A stretch of 12,117 bases of DNA. Source: Mageeibacillus sp. UBA5439 (GTDB taxonomy: Bacteria; Bacillota; Clostridia; Saccharofermentanales; DTU023). Below the pieces are notes generated by a model, which did not search any database, was not told the DNA's origin, and saw only the letters and a program-made list of their open reading frames with translations. The stretch is taken from contig DIRJ01000024.1 of assembly GCA_002427505.1 (NCBI GenBank), positions 1-12,117 on the forward strand, given 5' to 3'. The translations under genes were made by a program, and so were the position numbers. Positions 1 to 7,306 of the stretch are shown piece by piece. The stretch's first letter is position 1. Each line of letters begins with the position of its first letter.

Positions 1-80
1 TTAACCAGAATTAAAATAAGAATAACGATTACATAGTAGTACAATACCGGTTTTTTAGGCTTCTTTATTTCATTTAACAT
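1..80 (-). CDS. N-terminus of a membrane protein, possibly FtsH protease (partial)
   Basis: Only the first 26 codons lie in the window; the gene continues past the left edge. Reading the minus strand from the ATG at 80-78 gives a short basic Lys/Pro-rich head (MLNEIKKPKKPVLYYY) followed at once by a run of Ile, Leu and Val that starts a transmembrane helix. This resembles the start of many Firmicute FtsH proteases (basic KKP head, aromatic YY, then TM1), but no AAA or zinc motif is visible to confirm it. A GAGGTG sequence sits 11 nt upstream of the ATG, which is rather far, and an in-frame TGA just before it rules out a longer ORF. A candidate promoter lies at 118-146. It could instead be another small-N-domain membrane protein. 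The call rests on recognising a short N-terminus. Confidence 0.42.
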   Translation of the reverse strand, partial: MLNEIKKPKKPVLYYYVIVILILILV

Positions 81-117
81 ATGCAGCTTCGCACCTCAGT
101 TATTTGTTTCAAATGTA

Positions 118-146
118 AGTATAACAGCCTTAAAAAGCTGTAACGA
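118..146 (-). promoter_or_regulatory. Candidate promoter for the left-edge gene
   Basis: On the minus strand, TATACT (123-118, five of six matches to TATAAT) follows a 17-bp spacer after TCGTTA (146-141, three of six matches to TTGACA). The -10 lies 37 bp before the ATG at 80. The spacer is largely filled by a short dyad, ACAGC-8 nt-GCTGT (124-141), which might be an operator. The -35 is weak, so this is a candidate only. Confidence 0.35.
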
Positions 147-150
147 AATA

Positions 151-187
151 TTGCCAAGATTTGTAGCATTAGTTCGTATTTTGGCAA
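151..187. repeat. Inverted repeat TTGCCAA / TTGGCAA
   Basis: TTGCCAA at 151-157 and TTGGCAA at 181-187 are exact reverse complements, with two further pairable bases inside after one mismatch. The loop is about 17 nt. The repeat lies between the end of trkH and the candidate promoter of the left-edge gene. It could be a weak hairpin ending the trk transcript, although no U-run follows, or a paired protein-binding site with half-site centres 30 bp apart. Function is not established. Confidence 0.3.
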
Positions 188-259
188 AGATCAGTACTTA
201 TAGCAGCAGCTTAAAGGGTGGATAGCGGAGTCTGCTAGCTGCAGTGGGGAAGATCAGCT

Positions 260-1666
260 TTAGCCGAGCAGTATGTTGGCCTCGGGATAGACTACCCTGG
301 TTTCTTCATGAGGCCTGGTCAGGCTGAGAGCGAAGGCGATCGGGCTGACGCGGCCGAGGAACATGCAGATGATGAGGATTAGCTGCGAACTGAGGTGGAG
401 ATTGGCTGTGCCAATTGCGGTCAGACCTACTGTGGCGAAAGCCGAGCCGACTTCCAGCAGGATGTCCAGAAAGGAAATAGGCAGCGTCAGCAGAATATTA
501 TTTTCAATAATAGATATGGCAATCGTCGCTGCCAGTACGATCAGCATGGATAGCGTAAAAATTGTGTATGCCCGTCTGCTGGTGGATTTCCTGACGTAAT
601 GCCCTGACAGGATGAGCGAAGGCTTGCGCTTTATATCAGCAATGATGCCTGATGCCACCGCGGCCATGGTTGTAACTTTTATACCGCCGCCTGTGCTGGC
701 AGGTGCAGCGCCGATAAACATCAGGACCACAGTCAGAAATTTCGAGCTGTCAGATAAACTGAACTGGTCGATACTGTTGAAGCCTGCTGTGCGGCTGGTG
801 ATACTTTGAAATAAAGCTGCGAGCGGACGCTCCGGCCAGCTCAGCATGCCCATCGCATTGTTGCTGCTCGTATTATTAAACTCCAGCAGCAAAAAACCGA
901 TGCTGCCGGCCAGCAGCAAAAAAACCGTCAATTTCAGAACCAGACTGCTGTGAAAAGATAATTTAGTCTTCTTGCGGGTAAAAATGTTGAGCCAGACCAT
1001 GAAGCCAAGACCGCCGGCGACAATTAAGGCTCCTGTCATCAGCAACACGATCGGATCATTATGGAAGTGCACCAGACTGACGTAGCCGCCGTTGGCTGTC
1101 GTGCCGTGCAGGTCAAAGCCGGCATTGCAGAAAGCTGAAACTGACTGGAAAATACCCTTCCAGATGGCGCTCTTGCCGTACAGAGGCCAGAAGCGCCAGA
1201 TAAGTATGGCAGCTCCGAGACTCTCCGCAAGCAGGGTAAAACCGATAGTCCAGCGCAAGAGGCGAGTCAGCTCGACGATACCGCGACTGGAGGTACTCTC
1301 CTGGGCCAGCTCAATCTGCTGCCAGGAATGCATTCTGTTAAAGAAGGTATAAAAGGCGCCGACAATTGTTGCCAGACCCAGACCGCCGACTTGAATCATC
1401 AGCAAAATTATGACTTGACCAGCTGCTGACCAATAAGAGCCGGTATCAACTACAACCAGCCCCGTTACACAAGTGGCTGAGGTCGCCGTGAAGAGGGTGA
1501 TTTCCGGACTCGTCCACTGACCGCCGGCAGAGGCGAAGGGGAAAGTAAGCAGTATGCTGCCGGTGAAAATGACGGTTAGGAAAGAAAGCACGATCAGGCG
1601 GATGGGGTTTTTGAGTAATCGTTCCCAGTTGAAGCGGCTCTTTGATTTGACACGCAAAAGTGGCAT
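260..1666 (-). CDS. trkH: TrkH/KtrB-family potassium uptake channel subunit
   Basis: This is the membrane-embedded K+ translocating subunit of a Trk/Ktr system, 468 residues, within the family's usual range. It shows the four membrane-pore-membrane repeats of the superfamily, with filter loops readable around residues 62-70 (TSATCVTGL), 177-186 (SAFCNAGFDL), 288-299 (SITSRTAGFNSI) and 405-419 (EVGSAFATVGLTAIG). Each loop carries the conserved filter glycine. PASTGGGIK at 322-330 and GRVSPI at 438-443 are also family hallmarks; the latter is usually GRVGP. The short basic N-terminus and the first loop are closer to KtrB/NtpJ than to E. coli TrkH. The start ATG is preceded by a modest GAGAG ribosome site. 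It is the last gene of the trk unit, 37 bp after the second TrkA gene, whose product should gate it from the cytoplasm. Confidence 0.93.
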   Translation of the reverse strand: MPLLRVKSKSRFNWERLLKNPIRLIVLSFLTVIFTGSILLTFPFASAGGQWTSPEITLFTATSATCVTGLVVVDTGSYWSAAGQVIILLMIQVGGLGLATIVGAFYTFFNRMHSWQQIELAQESTSSRGIVELTRLLRWTIGFTLLAESLGAAILIWRFWPLYGKSAIWKGIFQSVSAFCNAGFDLHGTTANGGYVSLVHFHNDPIVLLMTGALIVAGGLGFMVWLNIFTRKKTKLSFHSSLVLKLTVFLLLAGSIGFLLLEFNNTSSNNAMGMLSWPERPLAALFQSITSRTAGFNSIDQFSLSDSSKFLTVVLMFIGAAPASTGGGIKVTTMAAVASGIIADIKRKPSLILSGHYVRKSTSRRAYTIFTLSMLIVLAATIAISIIENNILLTLPISFLDILLEVGSAFATVGLTAIGTANLHLSSQLILIICMFLGRVSPIAFALSLTRPHEETRVVYPEANILLG

Positions 1667-1703
1667 TTTTTACACTCTCAAAATAACTGTCTGCTGCAGT
1701 TGC

Positions 1704-2375
1704 TCAGTGTTTGACCAGCTGGTGGAAAATTTGATCGTAATCCTCACTGGCCGAGACGAGCAGGAGCAGGTCACCTTCACGCATGATGCTGCTGCCGCGT
1801 GGCACTTCTGTACTGCCGTCACTATGAATCAGTAGTGCAACACCTGTCTTCTCGGGGAAAGTATACTCAGCCAGAGTTTTGCCGACAGCTGCGGAAGCCG
1901 GTGAAAGCTCCACTTCCAGAATGTTCATTTTTTGCTTGGGTATATTATAAACGACTCGCATGCCTTCATGGGCAATGTCCTGCTCAATAATATCCGCAAG
2001 TATCACAGCCCGGCTGTAGACACGGTCTACGTTGAGCAGCTCGAAGAGTTCGATGTTAGCGGGATTGTTGACATGAGCAACTGTATTGCGGACGTGAAAG
2101 ACAGTTTTCGCAATATGACAGCCGACCAGATTGTCCTCATCTTTGCCGGTTACTGCAATGTAATAATCGGCATTTTCAGCATCTGCATCTGTCAGCACTT
2201 TGATATCGGTACCATCACCCTGCAGGACCCTGACGGATTCAAAGAGGTTGGCGATTTCCGCACCGACCTCTTCAATCGTTTCAATCAGAGTGATGTGGTA
2301 GTCTTTGTTAAAGCTGATCAGGGTTTCAATCAGATAGCGCGCCAGTTTGCCGGCGCCGACAATAATAATTTTCAT
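1704..2375 (-). CDS. trkA: TrkA-type RCK regulatory protein, second copy
   Basis: This is a cytoplasmic gating subunit for the TrkH/KtrB channel, 223 residues, with a Rossmann-fold RCK_N domain (about 1-125) and an RCK_C domain (about 140-223). The nucleotide-binding loop is GAGKLA (residues 7-12), with Ala in place of the usual last Gly. Glu32 at the end of the second strand is the expected ribose-binding acid, and VLQGDGTD at 50-57 is typical of TrkA. A GTG nine bases further upstream (2384) would add three residues. I chose the ATG at 2375 because it gives the classic MKIIIVGAGK start and has AGGTGG 5 nt upstream. That ribosome site overlaps the stop codon of the preceding gene, so translation of the two is probably coupled. 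The gap between the two genes is only 9 nt. Confidence 0.92.
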   Translation of the reverse strand: MKIIIVGAGKLARYLIETLISFNKDYHITLIETIEEVGAEIANLFESVRVLQGDGTDIKVLTDADAENADYYIAVTGKDEDNLVGCHIAKTVFHVRNTVAHVNNPANIELFELLNVDRVYSRAVILADIIEQDIAHEGMRVVYNIPKQKMNILEVELSPASAAVGKTLAEYTFPEKTGVALLIHSDGSTEVPRGSSIMREGDLLLLVSASEDYDQIFHQLVKH

Positions 2376-2384
2376 GTCCGCCAC

Positions 2385-2993
2385 CTACTTCAAGTCCGCC
2401 AGAATAATGCGGTCGCCTGCTTCCAGCCGGAGGTTTTCCGAAATCAAGTGAGTAGTATTGCCGCGGCGAAGGCCGATGAGAATCTGGCCGCTGCTGGCCT
2501 GAAGATCGGCCAGCTTGCTGTCGAGCAGTTCTGGAGGAACTTCCAGAAGGCTGTAGCTGAGTGTACCATCGAAAAACCTGTGTTCCAGAATAGTCTCCTC
2601 GTCATCGAGGGCATGCAGGAAAGCTTCTACAGTGAAATCAGTTGAGGAGATGGTCTCCATACCCAGAGCCTTAAAGACGCTTTTCTTCTGTGGATTATAG
2701 AGCCGGGTCAGGACACGCGGGACATTGAAAATTTTTGTCGCAACCCAGGTAGCCATGATGTTTATGTTATCCGAGTCTGCTACTGCACAGACCACATCAG
2801 CAGTCTCTATCTGAGCGCTGCGGAGGACTTCCTTGTCCGTCATGTCGCCGCTTATTTTTGTACAGTCTATGTGTGCTGCCAGTTGTAATAATTCCTTATT
2901 TTTTTCCAGCAGAATTACCTGATCTTCTCTTTTCAATAGTGATGCTGCAAGTTCCCGGCCTAGTTTGCCTGCACCCAGAATCAGCACTTGCAT
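2385..2993 (-). CDS. trkA: TrkA-type RCK regulatory protein, first copy
   Basis: This is a cytoplasmic NAD(H)/nucleotide-sensing subunit of the K+ uptake system, 202 residues. The RCK_N domain starts at residue 1 with a complete GAGKLG loop (7-12) and has the acidic residue Glu30 at the end of strand two. SGDMTD (48-53) matches the usual GD-T region. The RCK_C domain spans about 140-202 and ends with GDRIILADLK. It has a strong GGAGGTG ribosome site (3007-3001) 7 nt before the ATG and is the first gene of the trk unit, with a promoter at 3039-3067. It differs clearly from the second TrkA and is not a recent duplicate. Together the two (202 + 223 residues) match the domain content of the single tandem-RCK TrkA of E. 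coli. Either protein could alternatively be called KtrA. Confidence 0.92.
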   Translation of the reverse strand: MQVLILGAGKLGRELAASLLKREDQVILLEKNKELLQLAAHIDCTKISGDMTDKEVLRSAQIETADVVCAVADSDNINIMATWVATKIFNVPRVLTRLYNPQKKSVFKALGMETISSTDFTVEAFLHALDDEETILEHRFFDGTLSYSLLEVPPELLDSKLADLQASSGQILIGLRRGNTTHLISENLRLEAGDRIILADLK

Positions 2994-3000
2994 TTATTGT

Positions 3001-3007
3001 CACCTCC
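3001..3007 (-). promoter_or_regulatory. Strong ribosome binding site of the first trkA
   Basis: GGAGGTG on the minus strand lies 7 nt upstream of the ATG at 2993. It fixes this start and marks the beginning of the trk translation unit. Confidence 0.8.
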
Positions 3008-3038
3008 GCAGTTTAAAACACCGGCACAAGTTGAAGCA

Positions 3039-3067
3039 ATCATATTCTTTTCAGATCAGCGGGTCAA
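3039..3067 (-). promoter_or_regulatory. Sigma-A promoter of the trkA-trkA-trkH operon
   Basis: On the minus strand TTGACC (3067-3062) and TATGAT (3044-3039) are separated by exactly 17 bp. Each box matches the consensus at five of six positions. Transcription would start near 3032, giving an mRNA leader of about 40 nt. The -35 box overlaps the TGA stop of the upstream dehydratase-like gene (3066-3064), so the trk genes can be transcribed on their own although they follow that gene closely. No terminator is visible between the two units, so some read-through is possible. Confidence 0.75.
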
Positions 3068-4323
3068 GACAGTCTTTCCCGCGCCGTGGAGAGCATCAGC
3101 TTGAGACGGTTCTCCTGGTTGACTCTGCTGGCACCGGGATCATAGTCTACAGCTACGATATTTATGTCGGGATTTCTTTCTTTGATGGGCCGCATCATAC
3201 CTTTGCCGCAGACATGATTGGGCAGACAGCCGAAGGGCTGCACGCAGACGATGTTCTTGATGCCGCTGTCCGCCAGTTCCAGCATCTCCGAAGTAAGCAG
3301 CCAGCCCTCTCCCATTTTGACGCCATTGCTGATATAGCCATCGTTTAACTTTACGACATGTTCGAAAGGACAGGGAGGATCAAAGCTGCCTTCCTCTTCC
3401 AGCAGTGCGATCAGATCCCGTTTTTTCTTACACAGATAATGATAGGCGATCTTACTGCCCCAATAAGTCAGACCGCCGCGGCCGTAAAATTTCTTGTCGA
3501 CAATGCCGTTATAGGAGCAATATGTTAAGAAATCAAGCAAACCCGGGGTAGTAACCTCGGCTCCCTCTTTGTTTAGGAAATCAAGCAGTTTGTTGTTGCC
3601 TAAGGGAGAGTACTTGACATAGATTTCCCCGACAACTCCGACCTTGACCGTATCGCGCTCCTCTTTGGGTATAGCTGCAAAGTCGCTGATCATCTGGCGG
3701 TAAATGTTTTTACTGTGCCGCATGATCAGATTGCTGTCTGCACCAATACTCTTGCCCAGACGTTGAATCCATTCGGCTTCCAGAGCATCGGCATCACCGG
3801 CATTGATTTCGTAGGGTTTGGTCTGATTAACCAGCAGCCACAGTAAATCGCCGTACAGGACGGCATCGAGCAGTCCCAGCAGCTGCTTGACATTCAGCTT
3901 GAAACCGGGATGCTTTTCCAAATTCGAGAAACTGAAGGAGATGACAGGCACATGGGCGAAGCCGGCTTTAGCCAAAGCTTTACGCAGCAGGGAAATATAG
4001 TTGGAAGCGCGGCAGCCGCCCCCGGTCTGGAAATAAATCAGAGCAGTTTTGTCCGGATCATATTTTCCGGACAGCAGGGCATCAAGGAATTGACCGATAA
4101 TCAGAATGGCCGGGTAACAGGCATCGTTATGGACATAGCGCAGTCCCAGCTCAGTGATTTCGGGGCCGTCATTTTCCAAAAGTTCCATGTGATAACCGTA
4201 GGTGCTCATGAAATTACAGATCAGCTTGAAGTGAGCAGGTAGCATATTCGGTGCCAGAATAGTGTAATCTTTCTTCATTTCTTCAGTAAACTGAACATAG
4301 TATTCATTAGTCGCTGCTGCCAT
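3064..4323 (-). CDS. 2-hydroxyacyl-CoA dehydratase component D-like iron-sulfur protein
   Basis: This 419-residue cytoplasmic protein of the HgdA/HgdB/BcrB/C (component D) fold would hold an iron-sulfur cluster reduced by its ATP-dependent activase. Nine cysteines are present (36, 69, 104, 269, 298, 318, 360, 366, 372). Cys69 in NDACYPA, Cys104 in GGGCRASNY and Cys366 in PFGCLP lie in family-typical contexts and are the best cluster ligand candidates. VGEIYVKYSPLGN at 231-243 matches the second-domain entry motif of the family. In many Firmicutes this sequence is the C-terminal part of one chain of about 1400 residues. Here it is a separate gene, overlapping the activase gene by 17 nt, with its own GGAGG site 6 nt before the ATG. 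The substrate is unknown; the reaction could be a dehydration or a low-potential reduction. Confidence 0.8.
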   Translation of the reverse strand: MAAATNEYYVQFTEEMKKDYTILAPNMLPAHFKLICNFMSTYGYHMELLENDGPEITELGLRYVHNDACYPAILIIGQFLDALLSGKYDPDKTALIYFQTGGGCRASNYISLLRKALAKAGFAHVPVISFSFSNLEKHPGFKLNVKQLLGLLDAVLYGDLLWLLVNQTKPYEINAGDADALEAEWIQRLGKSIGADSNLIMRHSKNIYRQMISDFAAIPKEERDTVKVGVVGEIYVKYSPLGNNKLLDFLNKEGAEVTTPGLLDFLTYCSYNGIVDKKFYGRGGLTYWGSKIAYHYLCKKKRDLIALLEEEGSFDPPCPFEHVVKLNDGYISNGVKMGEGWLLTSEMLELADSGIKNIVCVQPFGCLPNHVCGKGMMRPIKERNPDINIVAVDYDPGASRVNQENRLKLMLSTARERLS

Positions 4324-7258
4324 TTTTAGCCTCCAGTGCGCCGATTAAACTGCGCAGGCGGATACGAACTGCACCCAGATTGCTGATGTCGTCAATCTTA
4401 ATCTGGGTGTACAGTTTTCCGCGATTTTCTAAAATCGAGCGAACCTCGTCGCTGGTGATGGCATCTACGCCACAGCCGAAAGAAAACAGCTGTACCAGTT
4501 CCACGTTTTCGTGCTCTGCCGCAAAGAGGGCTGCCCGATACAGGCGCGCGTGATAAGTCCACTGATTCAGCACCCGTGTTTTTATCTTAGGAGCCAGATC
4601 GCAGATGGAATCTTCGCTTACGACAACAAAACCCAGCGGGCTGGCGAGACGGTCGATACCGTGACTGATTTCAGGATCTACGTGGTAGGGGCGACCGGCC
4701 AGAACCAGAACGCGCAGGTCGTGTTCTTCGGCATAAGCGAGGGCGTCTTTTCCGGCCTGACGCAGCTGGTCTTTATATCGCTTAAAAGCTTGAAAACCGG
4801 CTCTGACAGCTTTCCGCACCTGAAACTTACTAATGCCGGGATCGATATTCTGCAGATTGCGATGCAAGGTTCGGGTCAAAGCACGCTCGCTGTTAATATT
4901 AAGATAGGGATGGAAAAAGTTTTTTCCTGCCAGAGAATCCATATTCCCCTGAATGGTTTCACCGTAATAGGCAACGATAGGGCAGTTATAATGATTATCC
5001 GACGCTTTTTCGTCTATGTTATAGGTCAGGCTGGGATAGAAAATCAGATCAATTCCTTGTTCAATCAGTTCCTCGATATGGCCGTGCATCATTTTTGCCG
5101 GATAACAAATAGTGTCAGAGGGAATGGAGAACTGTCCCTTTTCGTAGCTGGCCCGGGTGGATAATTCAGTGAACACGACTTCATAGCCAAGCTCGGTAAA
5201 CAGTGCCAGCCACAGTGGTGCCTGCTCGTAGATAATCAGGGCCATGGGGATCCCGATTTTGCCGCGCGGACCCGGAGTACCCTTCATCTTTCTAAAATAG
5301 TCGCGTTTCCATTCATAGATATTAGGCAGTTTCTTTTCGTCTTTAATGCCCAGCGGTCTTTGGCACTGGTTGCCGGAAATAAAGCGGCCGCCATCGGTGA
5401 AAGTGTTAATCGTCAGATTGCAGTTGTTGGAACAGCCTTTGCAGATACTGCTTCTGGATTTGTGCGTGAATGCTTCCAGCTCCGCAAGTGATAACAGAGA
5501 GCTCTCCTTACAATTTTCCAGAGCGTAGATGGCTGCTCCAAAGGCGCCCATGAGACCTGCTATGGCCGGCCGTACGACATCACGGCCCATTTCCAGCTCA
5601 AAAGCGCGCAGGACGGCATCGTTCAATAAGGTACCGCCCTGAACGACTATGTGCTCGCCCAGATCAGCGGGAGAGGCTGCGCGGATCACCTTGTAGATGG
5701 CATTTTTAACCACACTGATGGAAAGACCGGCTGAGATATCTTCAATTTTAGCGCCGTCTTTCTGCGCCTGCTTGATGGAGGAGTTCATAAACACGGTGCA
5801 GCGGGAGCCCAGGTCAACCGGAGATCTGCTTTTAATACCGAGTTTGGAGAATTCAGCCACCTGGTAACCCATGGAATGAGCGAATGTTTCCAGAAAAGAT
5901 CCGCAGCCTGAGGAACAGGCCTCATTTAACATGATGGAGTCGATGGCTCCGCTTTTAATATAAAAACATTTGATATCCTGTCCGCCGATATCAAGAATGA
6001 AGTCTACCTCAGGTTCAAAGTGCCGGGCGGCTGTGAAATGAGCGATGGTTTCCACCAGACCCAGATCAGCGTGGAAGGCGTTTTGGATCAGAGCTTCACC
6101 ATAACCGGTAGTGGCGCTGCCGCAGATTTCGATACGGTCGCCGCAAAGATGCCGGAGCTTCTTCAGCTGCTCGTGTACGATTTGTACCGGAGAACCCTTG
6201 TTGACGTCGTAGTAGCTGTAGAGCAGTTCTTTATCTTCAGAAATCAGAACTAATTTAGTGGTAGTGCTGCCGCTGTCGATGCCAAGCCAGGCTTTGCCGC
6301 TGTATTCCTCAAGTGGCTTGCTGCTGACAGTGTCCTGAGCGTGACGGTCACGGAAAAGCTCGTATTCGGTGTCATTTTTAAACAAGGCAGCGATGTGCGC
6401 TCTTGCAGCGGTCTTGTTCCGGCTGCCATACAGGAGTTTTTCTACCATTTCCTGATAGCTGATGGCCTGGTTGGCTGCACTGTAGATAGCCGCACCGCGG
6501 GCTACAGAAAAACGGGCGCATTCAGGCAGAAAACCTGTTTCTTCAGTCAGTTCCAGTGTTTCACGGAAATAACGGCGTAAACCCTTGCAGTAATAGAGGG
6601 GGCCACCGAGAAAGACTACCTTGCCGGCAATAGAGCGTCCTTGTGCCAGACCGGTAATAGTCTGATTGACTACAGCCTGATAAATAGAGGCGGCTACATC
6701 ATTTTTAGTAGCCCCCTGATTGAAGAGTGCCTGCACGTCCGTTTTGGCAAAAACACCACAGCGAGAGGCGATGGGATAAAGGCGCGTTGCTTCCAGGGAA
6801 GCGGCATCCATTTCAGCTATACTCATGTCCAGCAGAGAAGCCATCTGGTCGATAAAAGCCCCGGTGCCGCCGGCGCAAGTGCCGTTCATACGAGCATCGG
6901 TGCCGCCTTGGAAAAAAAGAACTTTAGCGTCTTCTCCGCCCAGCTCGATGACCACACTGGCATCGGGTATATCGTGCCGGATAAACTGACCTGTGGCATA
7001 AACTTCCTGCACAAAGGGCAGGCCGGACGCTTCGGACACACCTAAGCCGGCTGAACCGGAAATGCACATAGTAAAAGGCGCTTCCTCCAGCAGATTCCGG
7101 ATCGAGCTCAGCATCTCCAGTGTTTTTTCCAGAGCTTCCGAGAAGTGGCGCTCATAACGTTCATATACGATTTCATCATCTACCGTGAAAACTAGTTTGG
7201 CAGTTGTTGATCCGATGTCAATACCTAGAGCACGGTTACAATTATAATTTTTGTTCAT
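4307..7258 (-). CDS. Double-module acyl-CoA dehydratase activase with fused DUF2229/dehydratase-like domain
   Basis: This 983-residue protein has two BcrAD/BadFG/HgdC-type ATPase modules in tandem (about 10-265 and 323-582), then a Cys-rich linker and a DUF2229 region (about 661-983). Each module has the phosphate loop (GIDIGSTTAK 12-21; GIDSGSTTTK 326-335), the GG(E/Q)D adenosine loop and the two cluster cysteines: Cys128/Cys167 in module 1 and Cys448/Cys487 in module 2. Both pairs are 39 residues apart, as are Cys127 and Cys166 of Acidaminococcus HgdC. The linker holds CKGCSNNC (606-613) and Cys632, which may carry another cluster. The DUF2229 part has DTICYPA (715-721), GRPYHVDP (855-862) and FGCG (927-930). 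Known activases hydrolyse ATP to push electrons into component D. Substrate and physiological role here are unknown. The start ATG has only a weak ribosome site. Confidence 0.85.
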   Translation of the reverse strand: MNKNYNCNRALGIDIGSTTAKLVFTVDDEIVYERYERHFSEALEKTLEMLSSIRNLLEEAPFTMCISGSAGLGVSEASGLPFVQEVYATGQFIRHDIPDASVVIELGGEDAKVLFFQGGTDARMNGTCAGGTGAFIDQMASLLDMSIAEMDAASLEATRLYPIASRCGVFAKTDVQALFNQGATKNDVAASIYQAVVNQTITGLAQGRSIAGKVVFLGGPLYYCKGLRRYFRETLELTEETGFLPECARFSVARGAAIYSAANQAISYQEMVEKLLYGSRNKTAARAHIAALFKNDTEYELFRDRHAQDTVSSKPLEEYSGKAWLGIDSGSTTTKLVLISEDKELLYSYYDVNKGSPVQIVHEQLKKLRHLCGDRIEICGSATTGYGEALIQNAFHADLGLVETIAHFTAARHFEPEVDFILDIGGQDIKCFYIKSGAIDSIMLNEACSSGCGSFLETFAHSMGYQVAEFSKLGIKSRSPVDLGSRCTVFMNSSIKQAQKDGAKIEDISAGLSISVVKNAIYKVIRAASPADLGEHIVVQGGTLLNDAVLRAFELEMGRDVVRPAIAGLMGAFGAAIYALENCKESSLLSLAELEAFTHKSRSSICKGCSNNCNLTINTFTDGGRFISGNQCQRPLGIKDEKKLPNIYEWKRDYFRKMKGTPGPRGKIGIPMALIIYEQAPLWLALFTELGYEVVFTELSTRASYEKGQFSIPSDTICYPAKMMHGHIEELIEQGIDLIFYPSLTYNIDEKASDNHYNCPIVAYYGETIQGNMDSLAGKNFFHPYLNINSERALTRTLHRNLQNIDPGISKFQVRKAVRAGFQAFKRYKDQLRQAGKDALAYAEEHDLRVLVLAGRPYHVDPEISHGIDRLASPLGFVVVSEDSICDLAPKIKTRVLNQWTYHARLYRAALFAAEHENVELVQLFSFGCGVDAITSDEVRSILENRGKLYTQIKIDDISNLGAVRIRLRSLIGALEAKNGSSD
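4330..4334 (-). promoter_or_regulatory. Internal ribosome binding site inside the 3' end of the activase gene
   Basis: GGAGG on the minus strand sits 6 nt upstream of the ATG at 4323 and lies inside the coding sequence of the activase gene. It supports real, independent initiation of the 419-residue protein and argues against the two ORFs being one gene broken by a frameshift error. Confidence 0.75.
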
Positions 7259-7269
7259 GTATTACCAGT

Positions 7270-7278
7270 CTACTTCAT
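7270..7278 (-). other. Two-codon upstream ORF (ATG AAG TAG) in the activase leader
   Basis: Between the predicted transcription start (about 7292) and the activase ATG (7258), the minus strand has ATG-AAG-TAG at 7278-7270. It is preceded by a G-rich GGGGGAG (7294-7288) at a usable distance, while the activase ATG, 11 nt after the TAG, has no clear ribosome site of its own. This may be chance, or a minimal ORF that feeds or restrains translation of the activase. Confidence 0.3.
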
Positions 7279-7306
7279 GACCGTAATCTCCCCCGACAAT
7301 TATAAG
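7277..7306 (+). promoter_or_regulatory. Candidate divergent promoter for the ChrA pair
   Basis: On the plus strand ATGACC (7277-7282) and TATAAG (7301-7306) are 18 bp apart. The -10 overlaps the -10 of the opposing activase promoter. Transcription would begin near 7313 and give a leader of about 58 nt before the ChrA start. The matches are moderate (four of six and five of six). Confidence 0.35.

Noticed and set aside
188..259. Rho-independent terminator for the trk operon
   Set aside because: GCAGC/GCTGC repeats could pair, but only with a loop of more than 20 nt and without a following U-run on the minus strand.
1932..2645. 237-codon open frame on the plus strand antisense to the two trkA genes
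   Set aside because: It lies wholly across two convincing RCK genes on the other strand, has no family resemblance and no coherent domain; it is a shadow frame.
4511..5164. 217-codon open frame on the plus strand inside the activase gene
   Set aside because: It is antisense to the conserved DUF2229 region and its translation resembles no family I know; shadow frame.
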